Part shown: piece after piece, positions 1 through 8,093 of the stretch | How positions within the stretch are numbered: the first letter of the stretch is position 1 | Layout: the number at the start of each line of letters is the position of its first letter | Assembly: GCA_041662605.1 (NCBI GenBank) | Contig: JBAZSD010000004.1 | Location: 62,001-126,000, forward strand | DNA length: 64,000 nt | DNA from: Desulfomonilaceae bacterium | Lineage (GTDB): Bacteria; Desulfobacterota; Desulfomonilia; Desulfomonilales; Desulfomonilaceae | Direction: 5' to 3' | Notes under the pieces: model-generated | Seen by the model: only the letters and a program-made list of their open reading frames with translations | Told to the model about the DNA's origin: nothing | Database searches by the model: none | Translations under genes and position numbers: made by a program

Positions 1-2
1 AT

Positions 3-224
3 GATCTGGTCAAGCCTGAAGGCGCCTTTTATCTATTCCCCAAATCGCCCATCGAGGATGATGTGGCGTTTGTCAACCTCCTCCAGAAGAAACTGATCCT
101 GACTGTGCCGGGTACGGGCTTCGGCGGTCCAGGATACTTCAGAATCGCCTATTGCGTTTCGGACGCTACGATTGAAGGGTCGCTGAAAGGTTTTGAAGAG
201 GCTATCAAAGAAGCTCGAAGTTAA
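3..224 (+). CDS. Class I/II aminotransferase, C-terminal fragment
   Basis: Open from the left window edge to a TAA; about 73 residues are visible. The motif GAFYLFPK followed by GTGFGGPGYFRIAY is typical of the C-terminal small domain of PLP-dependent aspartate/aromatic aminotransferases (fold type I, aspartate aminotransferase Ib group), where the final Arg binds the substrate carboxylate. The PLP lysine lies outside the window, so substrate cannot be judged. The gene ends just before a strong bidirectional terminator. Family is fairly sure; exact enzyme is not. Confidence 0.8.
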   Translation, partial: DLVKPEGAFYLFPKSPIEDDVAFVNLLQKKLILTVPGTGFGGPGYFRIAYCVSDATIEGSLKGFEEAIKEARS

Positions 225-250
225 TTAGAAAGAACTCGATCAAAAGAACA

Positions 251-280
251 AAAAAAAGCGGGCATGATCCCGCTTTTTTT
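251..280. terminator. Bidirectional rho-independent terminator
   Basis: A-run, stem AGCGGG, loop CATGAT, stem CCCGCT, T-run. The poly-A on one side and poly-T on the other make it symmetric, so it can serve both the aminotransferase (plus) and the convergent lipoprotein gene (minus) that ends 20 bases downstream. Confidence 0.9.
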
Positions 281-299
281 GTCTCCCGGCGTTGCGCTT

Positions 300-1100
300 C
301 TAGCGTCTTTCAATGGCGTGCAGCTTGGTGCCGATCTCAAGAAGAGCGGATTTCTGGGCGGCTACAATATCCTCCAGGTCTTTAACCTTACCGAGCAATG
401 CCTTCATATCCCTGGATGCGTCCGCGGTTACGGTCTGAGCCTTGGACGAGATGTTCTTTTTCTCTGTTTCCACTCCGCTTTTGAGTGTGCTTATGGATTC
501 TTCCAGGGGCTGAAGTTTTTCCTTTAGTTCGGCTACAGCGGCCTCCTTCACCTTGGGCAGGGTTTTCTTTACGGCGCTGATGAGCTTGGTATTGTTGTCG
601 AGGACTTCTTTTCTTACTTCACCCAAGCCCTTTGTGAGTTCATCCACTCTCTTGTTCATCGCGTCCAGGGACCTTTTTTCCGCAATTGACTCTTTACTGG
701 CTGCGGCGATTTCCTTGCTCTTGGAATCGTATTTCTTCTTTAGATCCGTCAGACTTACTTCAAGCGTCTTAATTTTGTCCTTGACCGCTTCCCTTTCCTT
801 CTGAGCTTCCTGAGCCCAGTCCCGAAATTCCTCGAGTTTACTGTTCAGCGGTTCTACCTTGGTCTTGATTGTCTGAGAAATTCGATCATTTTGATCTTCC
901 AGCCGTTGGATATCAGCGCTGAAATCCTTCGCAGGAGCGAATTTGGTTGAGAATTCCCGCAGATCCTTGTCTTGCTTCTGGATTTTTTTGTCTAACTCGG
1001 CGATTCTTGTTTTCAGTTCCGCGGTGTCGTCGGTACAGGCCGAGAACATCATTGTTGCAGGAATCATTAACGTTATTATAACCTTAGTTAGGAGTCTCAC
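300..1100 (-). CDS. Coiled-coil lipoprotein of unknown function
   Basis: The protein has a classic lipoprotein signal: a basic start, a hydrophobic stretch, then FSAC just before TDDTAEL, so Cys is the likely acylation site. The remainder (about 240 residues) is charged, Lys/Glu-rich and heptad-like, predicting one long coiled coil anchored to the inner or outer membrane. I prefer the GTG start at 1100, because the sequence GGAGG lies 5 bases upstream of it; the upstream ATG at 1112 would put that ribosome site inside the gene. Similar architecture occurs in Lpp-like, LppA-like and tape-measure-like envelope proteins, but I recognise no specific family. It stands alone, divergent from the decayed gene at 1327. 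Confidence 0.75.
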   Translation of the reverse strand: MRLLTKVIITLMIPATMMFSACTDDTAELKTRIAELDKKIQKQDKDLREFSTKFAPAKDFSADIQRLEDQNDRISQTIKTKVEPLNSKLEEFRDWAQEAQKEREAVKDKIKTLEVSLTDLKKKYDSKSKEIAAASKESIAEKRSLDAMNKRVDELTKGLGEVRKEVLDNNTKLISAVKKTLPKVKEAAVAELKEKLQPLEESISTLKSGVETEKKNISSKAQTVTADASRDMKALLGKVKDLEDIVAAQKSALLEIGTKLHAIERR

Positions 1101-1243
1101 AGGAACCTCCATGGCTGGAATTATTAGATGTTATCATATCAAATTTCAAGAAAAACGCAATGATGAATAGTTTAGTTGGCGTGGTTTATCAAATAAATTA
1201 TTTTTTTCACGTTTCCTCTAGGGCTTTTGAAAGGAACAATTTC

Positions 1244-1271
1244 TTGACACTTCGCCGGAATTTGCTATATA
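1244..1271 (+). promoter_or_regulatory. Sigma70-type promoter
   Basis: TTGACA at 1244-1249 and TATATA at 1266-1271, spacer 16 bases. It lies 56 bases upstream of the AGAGG/ATG that once began the broken outer-membrane protein gene at 1327, so the pseudogene may still be transcribed. Confidence 0.6.
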
Positions 1272-1326
1272 GTCAGGCCTAATAGTCTATTGTTATTATT
1301 ATTTTTCGTTATTAACACAAAGAGGT

Positions 1327-2357
1327 ATGGATTGAAGCGAAATTAAATTTGCCTGCGGCGGTTCTTCCCTTTGCGCTCTTTGTGGTCGTTTGTCTCACCC
1401 TTTCAGCCACACCGTCTCATAGTTAGGATCTTTCTTCGTGGTTCTCATCAGGGACATGGTGGGACTGGTCGGATTATCGTTTCTTCGCCCCGCGATTAGT
1501 GTCCGGCTCTGTCACGCGACATTCCGGCGCAGAATATGATCGGCTAGCGTCTGCTTCAGGACTCAATTCTACAGCAGGAGGGCTTAACTTCGATCCTCAG
1601 CCAGAGCCATTCAATTCGTTCATGGCGCAACTACAGGTTGATAGACTTGGACTTCGATTGACTGTAGATGAAGACCTGATTTTTCGGGGGACAATCGGAT
1701 CTAAAATTTTCACTAATACCCAATCCGCCGCGGATGACTATATAAGCGTGTCCGAACTGGACATCAGTTCAAGTCGGCTGGGCTTTTTCCTCGACATAAT
1801 ACGTAACCCCTTTCTACGTGCGGGAATTGACTTTGAGTGGAATGTCAACCCAGTAACTTTCCGTGACATGAAATTGGCAGTGACCCCTAAGCAGGGTGGC
1901 AGCACGATCACCGATTCCAAATATATCCCAACAATTCCCCCTGATCCTACTCCTCCTTGGTACCTCGAAGAGTACCGAATCGACGCTGTATATGGCGTTG
2001 GACGTCAACGCCTTCGGCAGAGTAGCAGCGGCCCTGCCTGTCTAGGTCTTCACATGTTCGCTATTCCGGCTCGGGTGAGAGAAGTTCCCATTACGGTACA
2101 GGCTAAAATCAATTTCCCCTTTCCTTACTGGCAAAAGATTTGGGGGATTGAGTATGAAGCCAGAATGTTGGGATGGGAGGTGACGGCCGGGGCGAGGCCC
2201 GCAGTCTGGGACGCTAGCGCCTTTGGCGCTTAGCACTTTCTCCCTTGGAATAGAAGCAGGTTTTCGGTCCGTAACCCTTGACTCGGATCTCGAGTATTCA
2301 GCAAAAGTCCATGCCCAGTGGCAGGGTCCTTTCTTTCAGATCGCTCTGTATTACTGA
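1327..2357 (+). pseudogene. Broken outer-membrane beta-barrel-type protein gene
   Basis: Three lesions interrupt what reads as one exported protein. (1) ATG at 1327, preceded by AGAGG, runs into TGA at 1333. (2) One base over, frame 2 encodes a signal peptide (PAAVLPFALFVVVCLTLSA) and then meets an in-frame TAG at 1424-1426. (3) The same frame continues (WFSSGTWWDWSDYRFFAPRL, then 244 codons open from GTG 1499) and stops at TAG 2231. The adjoining +1 frame supplies a convincing end: LSTFSLGIEAGFRS and finally FQIALYY, stop at 2357. Alternating polar/aromatic strands and a terminal aromatic residue suggest an outer-membrane beta-barrel of about 340 residues. No family was recognised. The 1499-2233 ORF may be called as a gene by automatic tools; I regard it as the middle of a pseudogene or of an error-containing read. 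Confidence 0.7.
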
Positions 2358-2366
2358 CCCCCTACC

Positions 2367-3014
2367 CTACATTCCCTCCAAAGGACATCCTGAGCATTTG
2401 GGTTTGGTTCCACAATAATTGGAGCCTACAGCTACGAACTGCGCGTGAAAATCATTGTACAAGGCTACATCAGGCTCAATGTTCCTGTGAAAAACCGATT
2501 GAGCCTCATCGTAATCCGCTTCCGCGCCTAAAATTCCGTGCCGCCTCAAGACCCTTCTTGTGTAAACATCTATTACAAATATTGGCTTTCCGGCCGCATA
2601 GAGTATCATGCTGTCCGCAGTTTCCCTGCCAACTCCATTTATGGAAAGTAATTCCTTCCTGAGGTCATCCACAGAAGCCAGGAACATTTTATCCAGGGAC
2701 CCGTCATGTTTCTCCACAACATGAGTTATGAAATTCTTTAGCCGTTTGGCCTTGATGTTATAGTAACCCGCTGGTCTTATAATGGTGGCGAGGTCTTCTT
2801 CCCGGATCTCATAGAGCCTGAGCGCATCAAGGCGGTCAGCTTCATCAAGATTCGAGATGGCTTTGACAACATTCTTCCACGACGTGTTCTGAGTGAGAAT
2901 CGCTCCTACACACACTTCGAAAGGCGTCCTGGCGGGCCACCATCGCCTGTGCCCAAAGTGGGCGAAAAGTATCTGGTATATTGACCTCAACCTGTTTTCA
3001 ATCAATGGAAACAC
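2367..3014 (-). CDS. HhH-GPD DNA glycosylase, EndoIII-related
   Basis: A protein of 215 residues in the endonuclease III / helix-hairpin-helix-GPD superfamily, excising damaged bases. Visible motifs: GAILTQNTSWKNV near residue 40, the hairpin INGVGRETADSM near 125, and the catalytic Asp region FVIDVYTRR near 145. In true EndoIII the hairpin carries the lyase Lys (GVGRKTA); here it is Glu, so a monofunctional glycosylase of the COG2231 (3-methyladenine/EndoIII-related) type is more likely than an AP lyase. The iron-sulfur loop is incomplete: three Cys (C-x5-C-x2-C) and then the protein ends in PLEGM without the usual fourth Cys. GTG start at 3014; a TTG at 3005 with GAGG upstream is an alternative. 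Confidence 0.85.
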   Translation of the reverse strand: MFPLIENRLRSIYQILFAHFGHRRWWPARTPFEVCVGAILTQNTSWKNVVKAISNLDEADRLDALRLYEIREEDLATIIRPAGYYNIKAKRLKNFITHVVEKHDGSLDKMFLASVDDLRKELLSINGVGRETADSMILYAAGKPIFVIDVYTRRVLRRHGILGAEADYDEAQSVFHRNIEPDVALYNDFHAQFVAVGSNYCGTKPKCSGCPLEGM

Positions 3015-3149
3015 CTCAAATTCCTTGGAGGCGGTCCCGGGAAATCCGGGTTGCCACAGGGACTGAATTTGTAATATGCTCCCTCAAATGACCCCTCAAG
3101 ACAAGGGGAAGCGGCGCCTATATTAATCCCATGATTCGGAGTCGAAAAT

Positions 3150-3632
3150 TTGCTGGATCTCCAGGTTCTCATCCTGACACTCATGCCTCTTTTTTCAGGC
3201 GTCACACCCCAGGAGGCGCCGGGCCTTTCTCCATCCACAAATCTTGTGGGTGTGTCTGACCCCATTACCGCCGATTTTATCGTGGGAAAATGGAGAAAAC
3301 TGGATGAGTTTTCAAAGTGGGGCGTTACGGACAAGGAAAAGTCACGCGTGGTCCCAAATAACAAATCGCAGGCCTTTCTGGAGATAAACCCGGACGGCAC
3401 ATTTGTAATGAGCAACCTGTTCAAGCCGTCCAAAGGTCGATGGGATCTTACGGCCAAGGGACTGCTTATCTATGACCCCGAAGCCCCTGAGCGTGGGACA
3501 CAGTTGATTCCTGTAAGGAAAAGGGATGCAAACAAGGTGTGGCTACTTCTACCGTTTTCCCGCGGATCTATTGGAATCGGGATGGTCAGGGACACATCCC
3601 CGCCGAAACCAGGCAAGGCCGAGTCCAAGTAA
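3150..3632 (+). CDS. Putative exported protein, lipocalin-like
   Basis: 160 residues from a TTG start with GGAG about 8 bases upstream; no ATG fits. The N-terminus is hydrophobic (LILTLMPLFSG) and resembles a short signal peptide, followed by a domain with IVGKWRKLDEF, FLEINPDGTFVMSN and KGRWDLTAKGLLIYD. This WxxD/NPDGT pattern is common in small lipocalin-like proteins of the periplasm. Function unknown. Divergent from the glycosylase gene and convergent with the DciA-like gene. Confidence 0.65.
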   Translation: MLDLQVLILTLMPLFSGVTPQEAPGLSPSTNLVGVSDPITADFIVGKWRKLDEFSKWGVTDKEKSRVVPNNKSQAFLEINPDGTFVMSNLFKPSKGRWDLTAKGLLIYDPEAPERGTQLIPVRKRDANKVWLLLPFSRGSIGIGMVRDTSPPKPGKAESK

Positions 3633-3668
3633 CTCTAACCTCCCACAAAATTCAGGATTGAATATCGG

Positions 3669-4244
3669 CTATTTCGACGAGATTTTCTTGGTCGCCTGGA
3701 GACGAGCGTCCTTATATATAAGCCTCTCGATAATCTTTCGAACTTCTTCGTCTTTAACCAGGTTGATGTTGCTTCTGGATATTCTTAATGATTTCTCGTC
3801 GGGCTCAACTTTGGCCGACGAGGGCGCAGGTTGATCATTGGCCTCTTTTAGCTCCCCTCGCCGCCATGAAACCTGGCCAAACCTGATTTCCCGGATTTTG
3901 GGAATTCCAGGACCAAGCCAAGCGTTCAACTTGTCAAGCAGAGTTAGTCTGATGGCTGAAAGCTCATTCATCCACACGGACGAATCTACAACAACATAGA
4001 GGGTGTCACCAACCAGTCGTTCAGCCCTGGCGTGTTTAGCCACCGCAGACGCGACTATTTCAGGCCACCTTACTACAATAGACTGGCGGGCCAGAGAAGA
4101 ACTCAGCCCCATTTCTCTTAGCGCGCCGTTCAGGATTGATCCCGCGGCCTGAGGAAAAGTCCTTTTCCTGATCTTCATGAGGGGCTCTAATTTAAATATT
4201 TCCTCGGGGATCGCTTCTTTCAACGACTGCTCGCAAGGGATCAA
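3669..4244 (-). CDS. DUF721/DciA-like protein
   Basis: 191 residues with the DUF721 (DciA) core at about residues 30-130: SIVVRWPEIVASAVAKHARA, then GDTLYVVVDSSVWMNEL, then IREIRFGQ. In other bacteria DciA loads or activates the replicative helicase DnaB. The C-terminal 60 residues are charged and variable. The listed TTG start overlaps the TGA of the upstream mogA-like gene (TTGA), implying coupling; an internal ATG at 4178 (MKIRKRTF) gives a protein closer to the usual DciA start. Located in a minus-strand speD-mogA-dciA run, which has no obvious shared function. Confidence 0.8.
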   Translation of the reverse strand: MIPCEQSLKEAIPEEIFKLEPLMKIRKRTFPQAAGSILNGALREMGLSSSLARQSIVVRWPEIVASAVAKHARAERLVGDTLYVVVDSSVWMNELSAIRLTLLDKLNAWLGPGIPKIREIRFGQVSWRRGELKEANDQPAPSSAKVEPDEKSLRISRSNINLVKDEEVRKIIERLIYKDARLQATKKISSK

Positions 4245-4732
4245 GCGCAGTCCGAAGGGTCTCCCTGGATTTTTGAAACAGCGTGTTCAAGCGCTTTGGC
4301 TATTGCGTCCAGATTCTCTACAGCTCCCCTTGGACTTCCCGGAAGGTTTACGATCAACGCCCTTGAGCGCACTCCGGCTATGGCTCTCGAAAGCATAGCG
4401 TGGGGGGTCTTACGAAGGCTGGCCGCTCTCATTGCTTCCGGTATTCCAGGGATAAGACGCGTGATCACGGTCTGGGTCGCCTCGGGAGTTACATCCCTTG
4501 GCGCCAGACCTGTGCCGCCCGTCGTCAGGATCAAATCCGCGACGTCTTTATCAGCCCATTCAATGAGCTGTCTGGATATGCTTGTCTCATCATCAGGACA
4601 AATAGCCGTGTCCACGATCCGCCATGACAAAGATCGAACACTGTCGATCAGGGCCGGGCCAGAGGCGTCCGGTCTGATTCCTTCCGATGACCTGTCACTA
4701 ACAGTTAACACCGCTACACGAAGCATGCTCAT
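4241..4732 (-). CDS. mogA: Molybdenum cofactor biosynthesis protein MogA/MoaB family
   Basis: 163 residues. Shows the MPT-binding signature TTGGTGLAPRDVTPEAT near residue 70 and PGSPRGAVENL near 130, the pair that defines MogA/MoaB molybdopterin adenylyltransferases, which activate molybdopterin with ATP before metal insertion in the cytosol. Length fits the family (about 160-195). MogA versus MoaB cannot be decided by eye. Its first codons overlap the end of speD by 35 bases, and its stop overlaps the start of the dciA-like gene, so the three are probably cotranscribed. Confidence 0.88.
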   Translation of the reverse strand: MSMLRVAVLTVSDRSSEGIRPDASGPALIDSVRSLSWRIVDTAICPDDETSISRQLIEWADKDVADLILTTGGTGLAPRDVTPEATQTVITRLIPGIPEAMRAASLRKTPHAMLSRAIAGVRSRALIVNLPGSPRGAVENLDAIAKALEHAVSKIQGDPSDCA

Positions 4733-5126
4733 GCTCTATCGCTCCATGACTGGACACTGCGTCGGTAATTTCCCAGGGAATTCCTCTTTGAAAATCCCTG
4801 ACCTGCATATCGACAGCTTCTAGTTCCTGCCTCAGAAAAACGGCTGCTTTCCAGGGATCGACCTTGGACCCGCAGGTAAAGATGTCGATAGCGGCGTAGC
4901 CGTACTCAGGCCATGTATGTATGGTTAAATGTGATTCAGCTATAACAACGACACCTGAAACCCCTTGAGGGTTGAAGTTCTGAAACGCTGTCTTCAGCAC
5001 TGTAGCCCCTGCGACTTCCGCCGCGGTGGCCATAATTTTTTCAAGGTAATCCATGTCGTCTAACTTTTGCCGGTTACAAGAGCAAAGCTCGATCAAGAGA
5101 TGAATCCCTAAAGCTTTCATAGTCAT
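4698..5126 (-). CDS. speD: S-adenosylmethionine decarboxylase proenzyme
   Basis: 142 residues, the size of the bacterial SpeH-type (class 1B) enzyme. The self-cleavage site is in ESHLTIHTWPEYGYAAIDIF, where the Ser becomes the pyruvoyl cofactor; the catalytic His and the Cys of FTCG follow. Supplies aminopropyl groups for spermidine synthesis. No spermidine synthase gene is adjacent. It is the first gene of a minus-strand run with mogA; the extended C-terminus (AIEHEHASCSGVNC) reads into the overlap with mogA and is less conserved. Confidence 0.92.
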   Translation of the reverse strand: MTMKALGIHLLIELCSCNRQKLDDMDYLEKIMATAAEVAGATVLKTAFQNFNPQGVSGVVVIAESHLTIHTWPEYGYAAIDIFTCGSKVDPWKAAVFLRQELEAVDMQVRDFQRGIPWEITDAVSSHGAIEHEHASCSGVNC

Positions 5127-5663
5127 CCCCCGTACCGAGTGGACCTAATCGCCTCTCGAAATATTATACGGATATTACGATTCTACACCCACCACATGCC
5201 GGGTCATCAGATCCGGAGTCATGAGCGCCTACACTTGAGTTTTCGGCCTTTGCCGGTTCAATGAACCGAAGCGCCGGCTCAAAAAGCCGATTGAGAGGAA
5301 CCGCGTTCCTCCAACCCAGTGGGACTAGGATCTCAACCTTACGAGGAGGCGATCTAAGATCTCCCCGCTCAGGCAAACCCCTCCGTCAAACGATTTTTGA
5401 AGTGTGGAAATTGAATGACAGGGACGGACGCGACTTGAGACGTAGTTTTGCCCATAAAGCAATGGGGAACACTCTGTCGTCAAGGAAATATTCCAGTTCA
5501 TAAGCCGTCCTGTTTTTATGGATCGTTATCATACCTTAACCTAGAGTTTATGCCGCTCCACACGACTAATTGTCAAGGAAAAAGATCCATACAAAATGAA
5601 ATCTTTTCCAAATGTATTCATAAAAATTGTCCCGTCAATCATTTTTTTATTCAAACCGGAGGG
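5127..5663. other. Gap of 537 bp with clustered small hairpins
   Basis: No convincing gene. ORFs of 70-80 codons on both strands lack ribosome sites and recognisable domains. Between about 5238 and 5320 several perfect short inverted repeats follow each other: CGGTTCAATGAACCG, GGCTCAAAAAGCC and GAGGAACCGCGTTCCTC, with GATCTAAGATC further on. This could be the leader of speD, a small structured RNA, or a REP-like repeat. The last 130 bases before 5663 are AT-rich with nothing recognisable. Confidence 0.4.
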
Positions 5664-6548
5664 TTATCCAGATTTTTTTAAAGATTCTTCATGAACGTCA
5701 GGAGCCTTGAATTGCCTGATGCGCACGTAGCATCTGGGGCAGCGCTTCGCTGTAGGCGCTATCCTGTGACGACATTTCCAGCAAAACCTGGGAGCCTCGG
5801 GATCAAGTTCGGTCAGGTTAGATCCGCATCGCTCGCACTTTTCCGAAGATTCGGGTGTATACGCCTCGCAGGAGGGGCAGACAATCAATAACGCGTCACC
5901 CAAATAAGGATAAGGGGAAAGTCTGGTCAATCTCCTGACAAGATAAACCGCCACCGCCGCAAGAACCAGCAACAACGGAATGAGGTTAATCTTTGCCCTG
6001 GCCGGGTCCAGGGCTACCACAAGGTTGTAAGAGCCGTGAAACAGTACCGAGACCAGAAATCCCCGCAGGATGATCCATATTTCTCCTGACGGGACAAATC
6101 TGGCGACCCCCAGGGAATAGCCCCAAACAGCGGAAAAAAGAAGATGGGCCGGGGTGGAGTAAAGCATTCGGGACCAGAGAATCTCCGGTCCCAGGCGTAA
6201 TGTATACAGGGCGTTTTCAATCGCCACAAAACCTAGAGCCGCGGTAAGGGCATATATCAGGCCATCCATCGGACCCCGGAAATCCGATCTTCTGTATGCC
6301 CCCACCCATACAGCCAGCAGCTTGAAAAATTCCTCTATCGGCGCTATCAGGACAAAGCTTGCGAACAATGACTCCTGGAGTGTCCCCTTCTTCAGTGTCG
6401 CGTCAAAGGCATGCTCCAGAATCGCTGCCGGGATAGTAAAAGCCGCGGACCAGACGAACACCCGAAAGACGGTCTCGAAAGACTTCGCCTCGTTACGGTT
6501 AGCTATGAAGAAATAAAGCAACCATATTATTCCGGGCGCTATTCCCAC
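5664..6548 (-). CDS. PrsW-family intramembrane protease with C-terminal zinc ribbons
   Basis: 294 residues. The membrane part (about 1-210, seven or so hydrophobic helices) has the PrsW/CPBP-like metalloprotease signatures PIEEFFK, FVAIENALY, a His-containing helix in PAHLLFSAVWGYSLG, and FHGSYN, where Glu and His bind the catalytic metal. PrsW in Bacillus cuts an anti-sigma factor inside the membrane. After the last helix come two zinc ribbons: CPSC...CERCGSNL and CWKC...CPRCYVRI. No anti-sigma factor lies adjacent. Start is GTG 6548, with no good ribosome site and no better upstream codon. Confidence 0.85.
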   Translation of the reverse strand: MGIAPGIIWLLYFFIANRNEAKSFETVFRVFVWSAAFTIPAAILEHAFDATLKKGTLQESLFASFVLIAPIEEFFKLLAVWVGAYRRSDFRGPMDGLIYALTAALGFVAIENALYTLRLGPEILWSRMLYSTPAHLLFSAVWGYSLGVARFVPSGEIWIILRGFLVSVLFHGSYNLVVALDPARAKINLIPLLLVLAAVAVYLVRRLTRLSPYPYLGDALLIVCPSCEAYTPESSEKCERCGSNLTELDPEAPRFCWKCRHRIAPTAKRCPRCYVRIRQFKAPDVHEESLKKSG

Positions 6549-6659
6549 CAGAGCGTATAAGAATTCTATGACTGTGGCCCTCGTTTGACTTTCTTTGCGT
6601 GACCGTATATCACGGATTTAAGAGGCCGCCAAGCTGGACGCCTCAAACGGAGACATGAT

Positions 6660-7676
6660 TTGTCATCACATTCCGAACAGCTTCAGGAAACATATGAAAA
6701 TCCGGTGGAATTGGTCCGGATCGAAAATATCGTCAAGACTTTCCCCATAGTCCAAACTTTTTTTCGACCGGGCAAACTTGTCGTCAGAGCTGTAGATGGA
6801 GTTGATTTATCCATTACCGAAGGTGAAACCCTCGGTCTTGTGGGAGAATCGGGATGCGGAAAAAGCACTCTGGGAAGACTCGTTCTCAGGCTCGAAAAAC
6901 CGGATTCAGGGAAAATATGGTTCGAAGGTCGCGACATTGCCGATATCCCAAACAGCGAGATGAAACATTTACGCCGAAGGATGCAAATAATATTCCAGGA
7001 TCCATATTCCGCTCTTAATCCTCGACGCACAGTCAAAAGCGCAATTATGGAACCCTTGACGATTCATCACATTGGATCAAGGAAAGACCGAATTGATAGG
7101 GTCAAGCAGCTAATGGAAGAAGTCGGTCTGAGAGCGGAATTTGCCGAGAGATACCCGCACGAGTTTTCGGGAGGGCAACGTCAGAGAATTGGAATCGCAC
7201 GGGCCCTTGCGCTCAATCCCAGCCTCATTGTGGCCGATGAGCCGGTTTCAGCTCTGGACGTCTCCATCCGCGCTCAGGTTCTCAATCTAATGGAAGATCT
7301 CCAGAGGAAGTATAATCTTACATATCTATTCGTTTCTCATGATCTGTCCGTGGTAGAGCACATATCGGATCGTGTGGCGGTGATGTATCTTGGCAAGATA
7401 GTGGAAATAGGCCCTAAACGCGCCATATATGAAAATCCTCTCCACCCTTATACTGAAGCCCTTCTGAGCGCAGCCCCCATACCTGACCCGGAAATTGAGC
7501 GTCATCGGATCATCCTGGAAGGAGACGCGCCTAGCCCGATCAGTCCACCATCCGGATGCCGTTTTCATCCCCGGTGTCGGCTTAGGATAGAAATATGCCC
7601 GCAAATTACGCCTGTTCTGAAGGAAATGGGCAGTGGCCATAGCGCAGCGTGTCACGTGAGGGCCCCGGCGATTTAG
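6660..7676 (+). CDS. Oligopeptide/dipeptide ABC transporter ATP-binding protein, OppF/DppF type
   Basis: 338 residues. Walker A GESGCGKST near 62, Q-loop FQDPYSALNPR near 114, signature EFSGGQRQRIGIARAL near 165, Walker B LIVADEPVSALD, H-loop VSHDLS. The C-terminal oligopeptide transporter extension is present with HPYTEALLSAAP and the Cys-containing GCRFHPRC...C. This is the OppF/DppF half of a heterodimeric ATPase, yet no permease, binding protein or OppD gene lies within the window on either side, so it works with a system encoded elsewhere or is an orphan. TTG start at 6660 (an ATG 5 bases upstream is out of frame). Confidence 0.9.
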   Translation: MSSHSEQLQETYENPVELVRIENIVKTFPIVQTFFRPGKLVVRAVDGVDLSITEGETLGLVGESGCGKSTLGRLVLRLEKPDSGKIWFEGRDIADIPNSEMKHLRRRMQIIFQDPYSALNPRRTVKSAIMEPLTIHHIGSRKDRIDRVKQLMEEVGLRAEFAERYPHEFSGGQRQRIGIARALALNPSLIVADEPVSALDVSIRAQVLNLMEDLQRKYNLTYLFVSHDLSVVEHISDRVAVMYLGKIVEIGPKRAIYENPLHPYTEALLSAAPIPDPEIERHRIILEGDAPSPISPPSGCRFHPRCRLRIEICPQITPVLKEMGSGHSAACHVRAPAI

Positions 7677-8093
7677 GGTATACTTATGAAAAACAAAGCC
7701 CTGGATCGATTTGGTTTAAAGTTCCGTTGGGAAAACATTTTTCATTCAAAAAAATATGTTTATCAACAGATGTTTATAAGTATACCTCCAAAAATAAAGG
7801 GTATTTTAGGCGCCTCCTGAGATTACGGTCGTTTACACTTTTTGTTGATTTTATTGGCTTTTTTTGTGGCGCCCTATAATGGTACAAAGTGCTTTTCGTT
7901 GGGGTCATGCGTCCGGTTACCAAACTTATCAACAGGATTACACACCGGTTATCAACAGCTTCTGTGGATGTTCATTCTCATGCCTATGGTATTGCTTGCA
8001 AAAGGCCGCGAAATATGGTCTTGATTACTGCCGTTGATTATTTTGGGCAGTGTTCAATGTAAAATGTTATCTTTAAGCTTTTCAGAGATATAG
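7677..8093. other. AT-rich gap with DnaA-box-like 9-mers; candidate oriC or DnaA site
   Basis: No gene seen. The gap holds three exact TTATCAACA 9-mers (7760-7768, 7926-7934, 7949-7957), a one-mismatch inverted copy TGTTTATAA at 7771-7779 that forms an imperfect palindrome with the first, and weaker matches TGTTGATTT (7843-7851) and TGTGGATGT (7963-7971). TTATCAACA differs by one base from the DnaA consensus TTATCCACA and is a known variant. A T-rich stretch lies between the groups. dnaA, dnaN or gidA are not in the window, so origin function is only a possibility; a DnaA-titration or DnaA-regulated promoter for the downstream cyclase gene is equally possible. Confidence 0.4.

Noticed and set aside
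1424..1426. Pyrrolysine reading of the in-frame TAG in the outer-membrane protein gene
   Set aside because: Two further frameshifts affect the same gene, so simple decay or read errors explain it better; no Pyl genes are seen in the window.
3002..3457. 151-residue minus-strand ORF
   Set aside because: Shadow of the exported-protein gene at 3150; no domain.
5164..5376. 70-residue minus-strand ORF before speD
   Set aside because: No ribosome site, no domain; it reads through the mini-hairpins, so codons follow repeat structure rather than protein.
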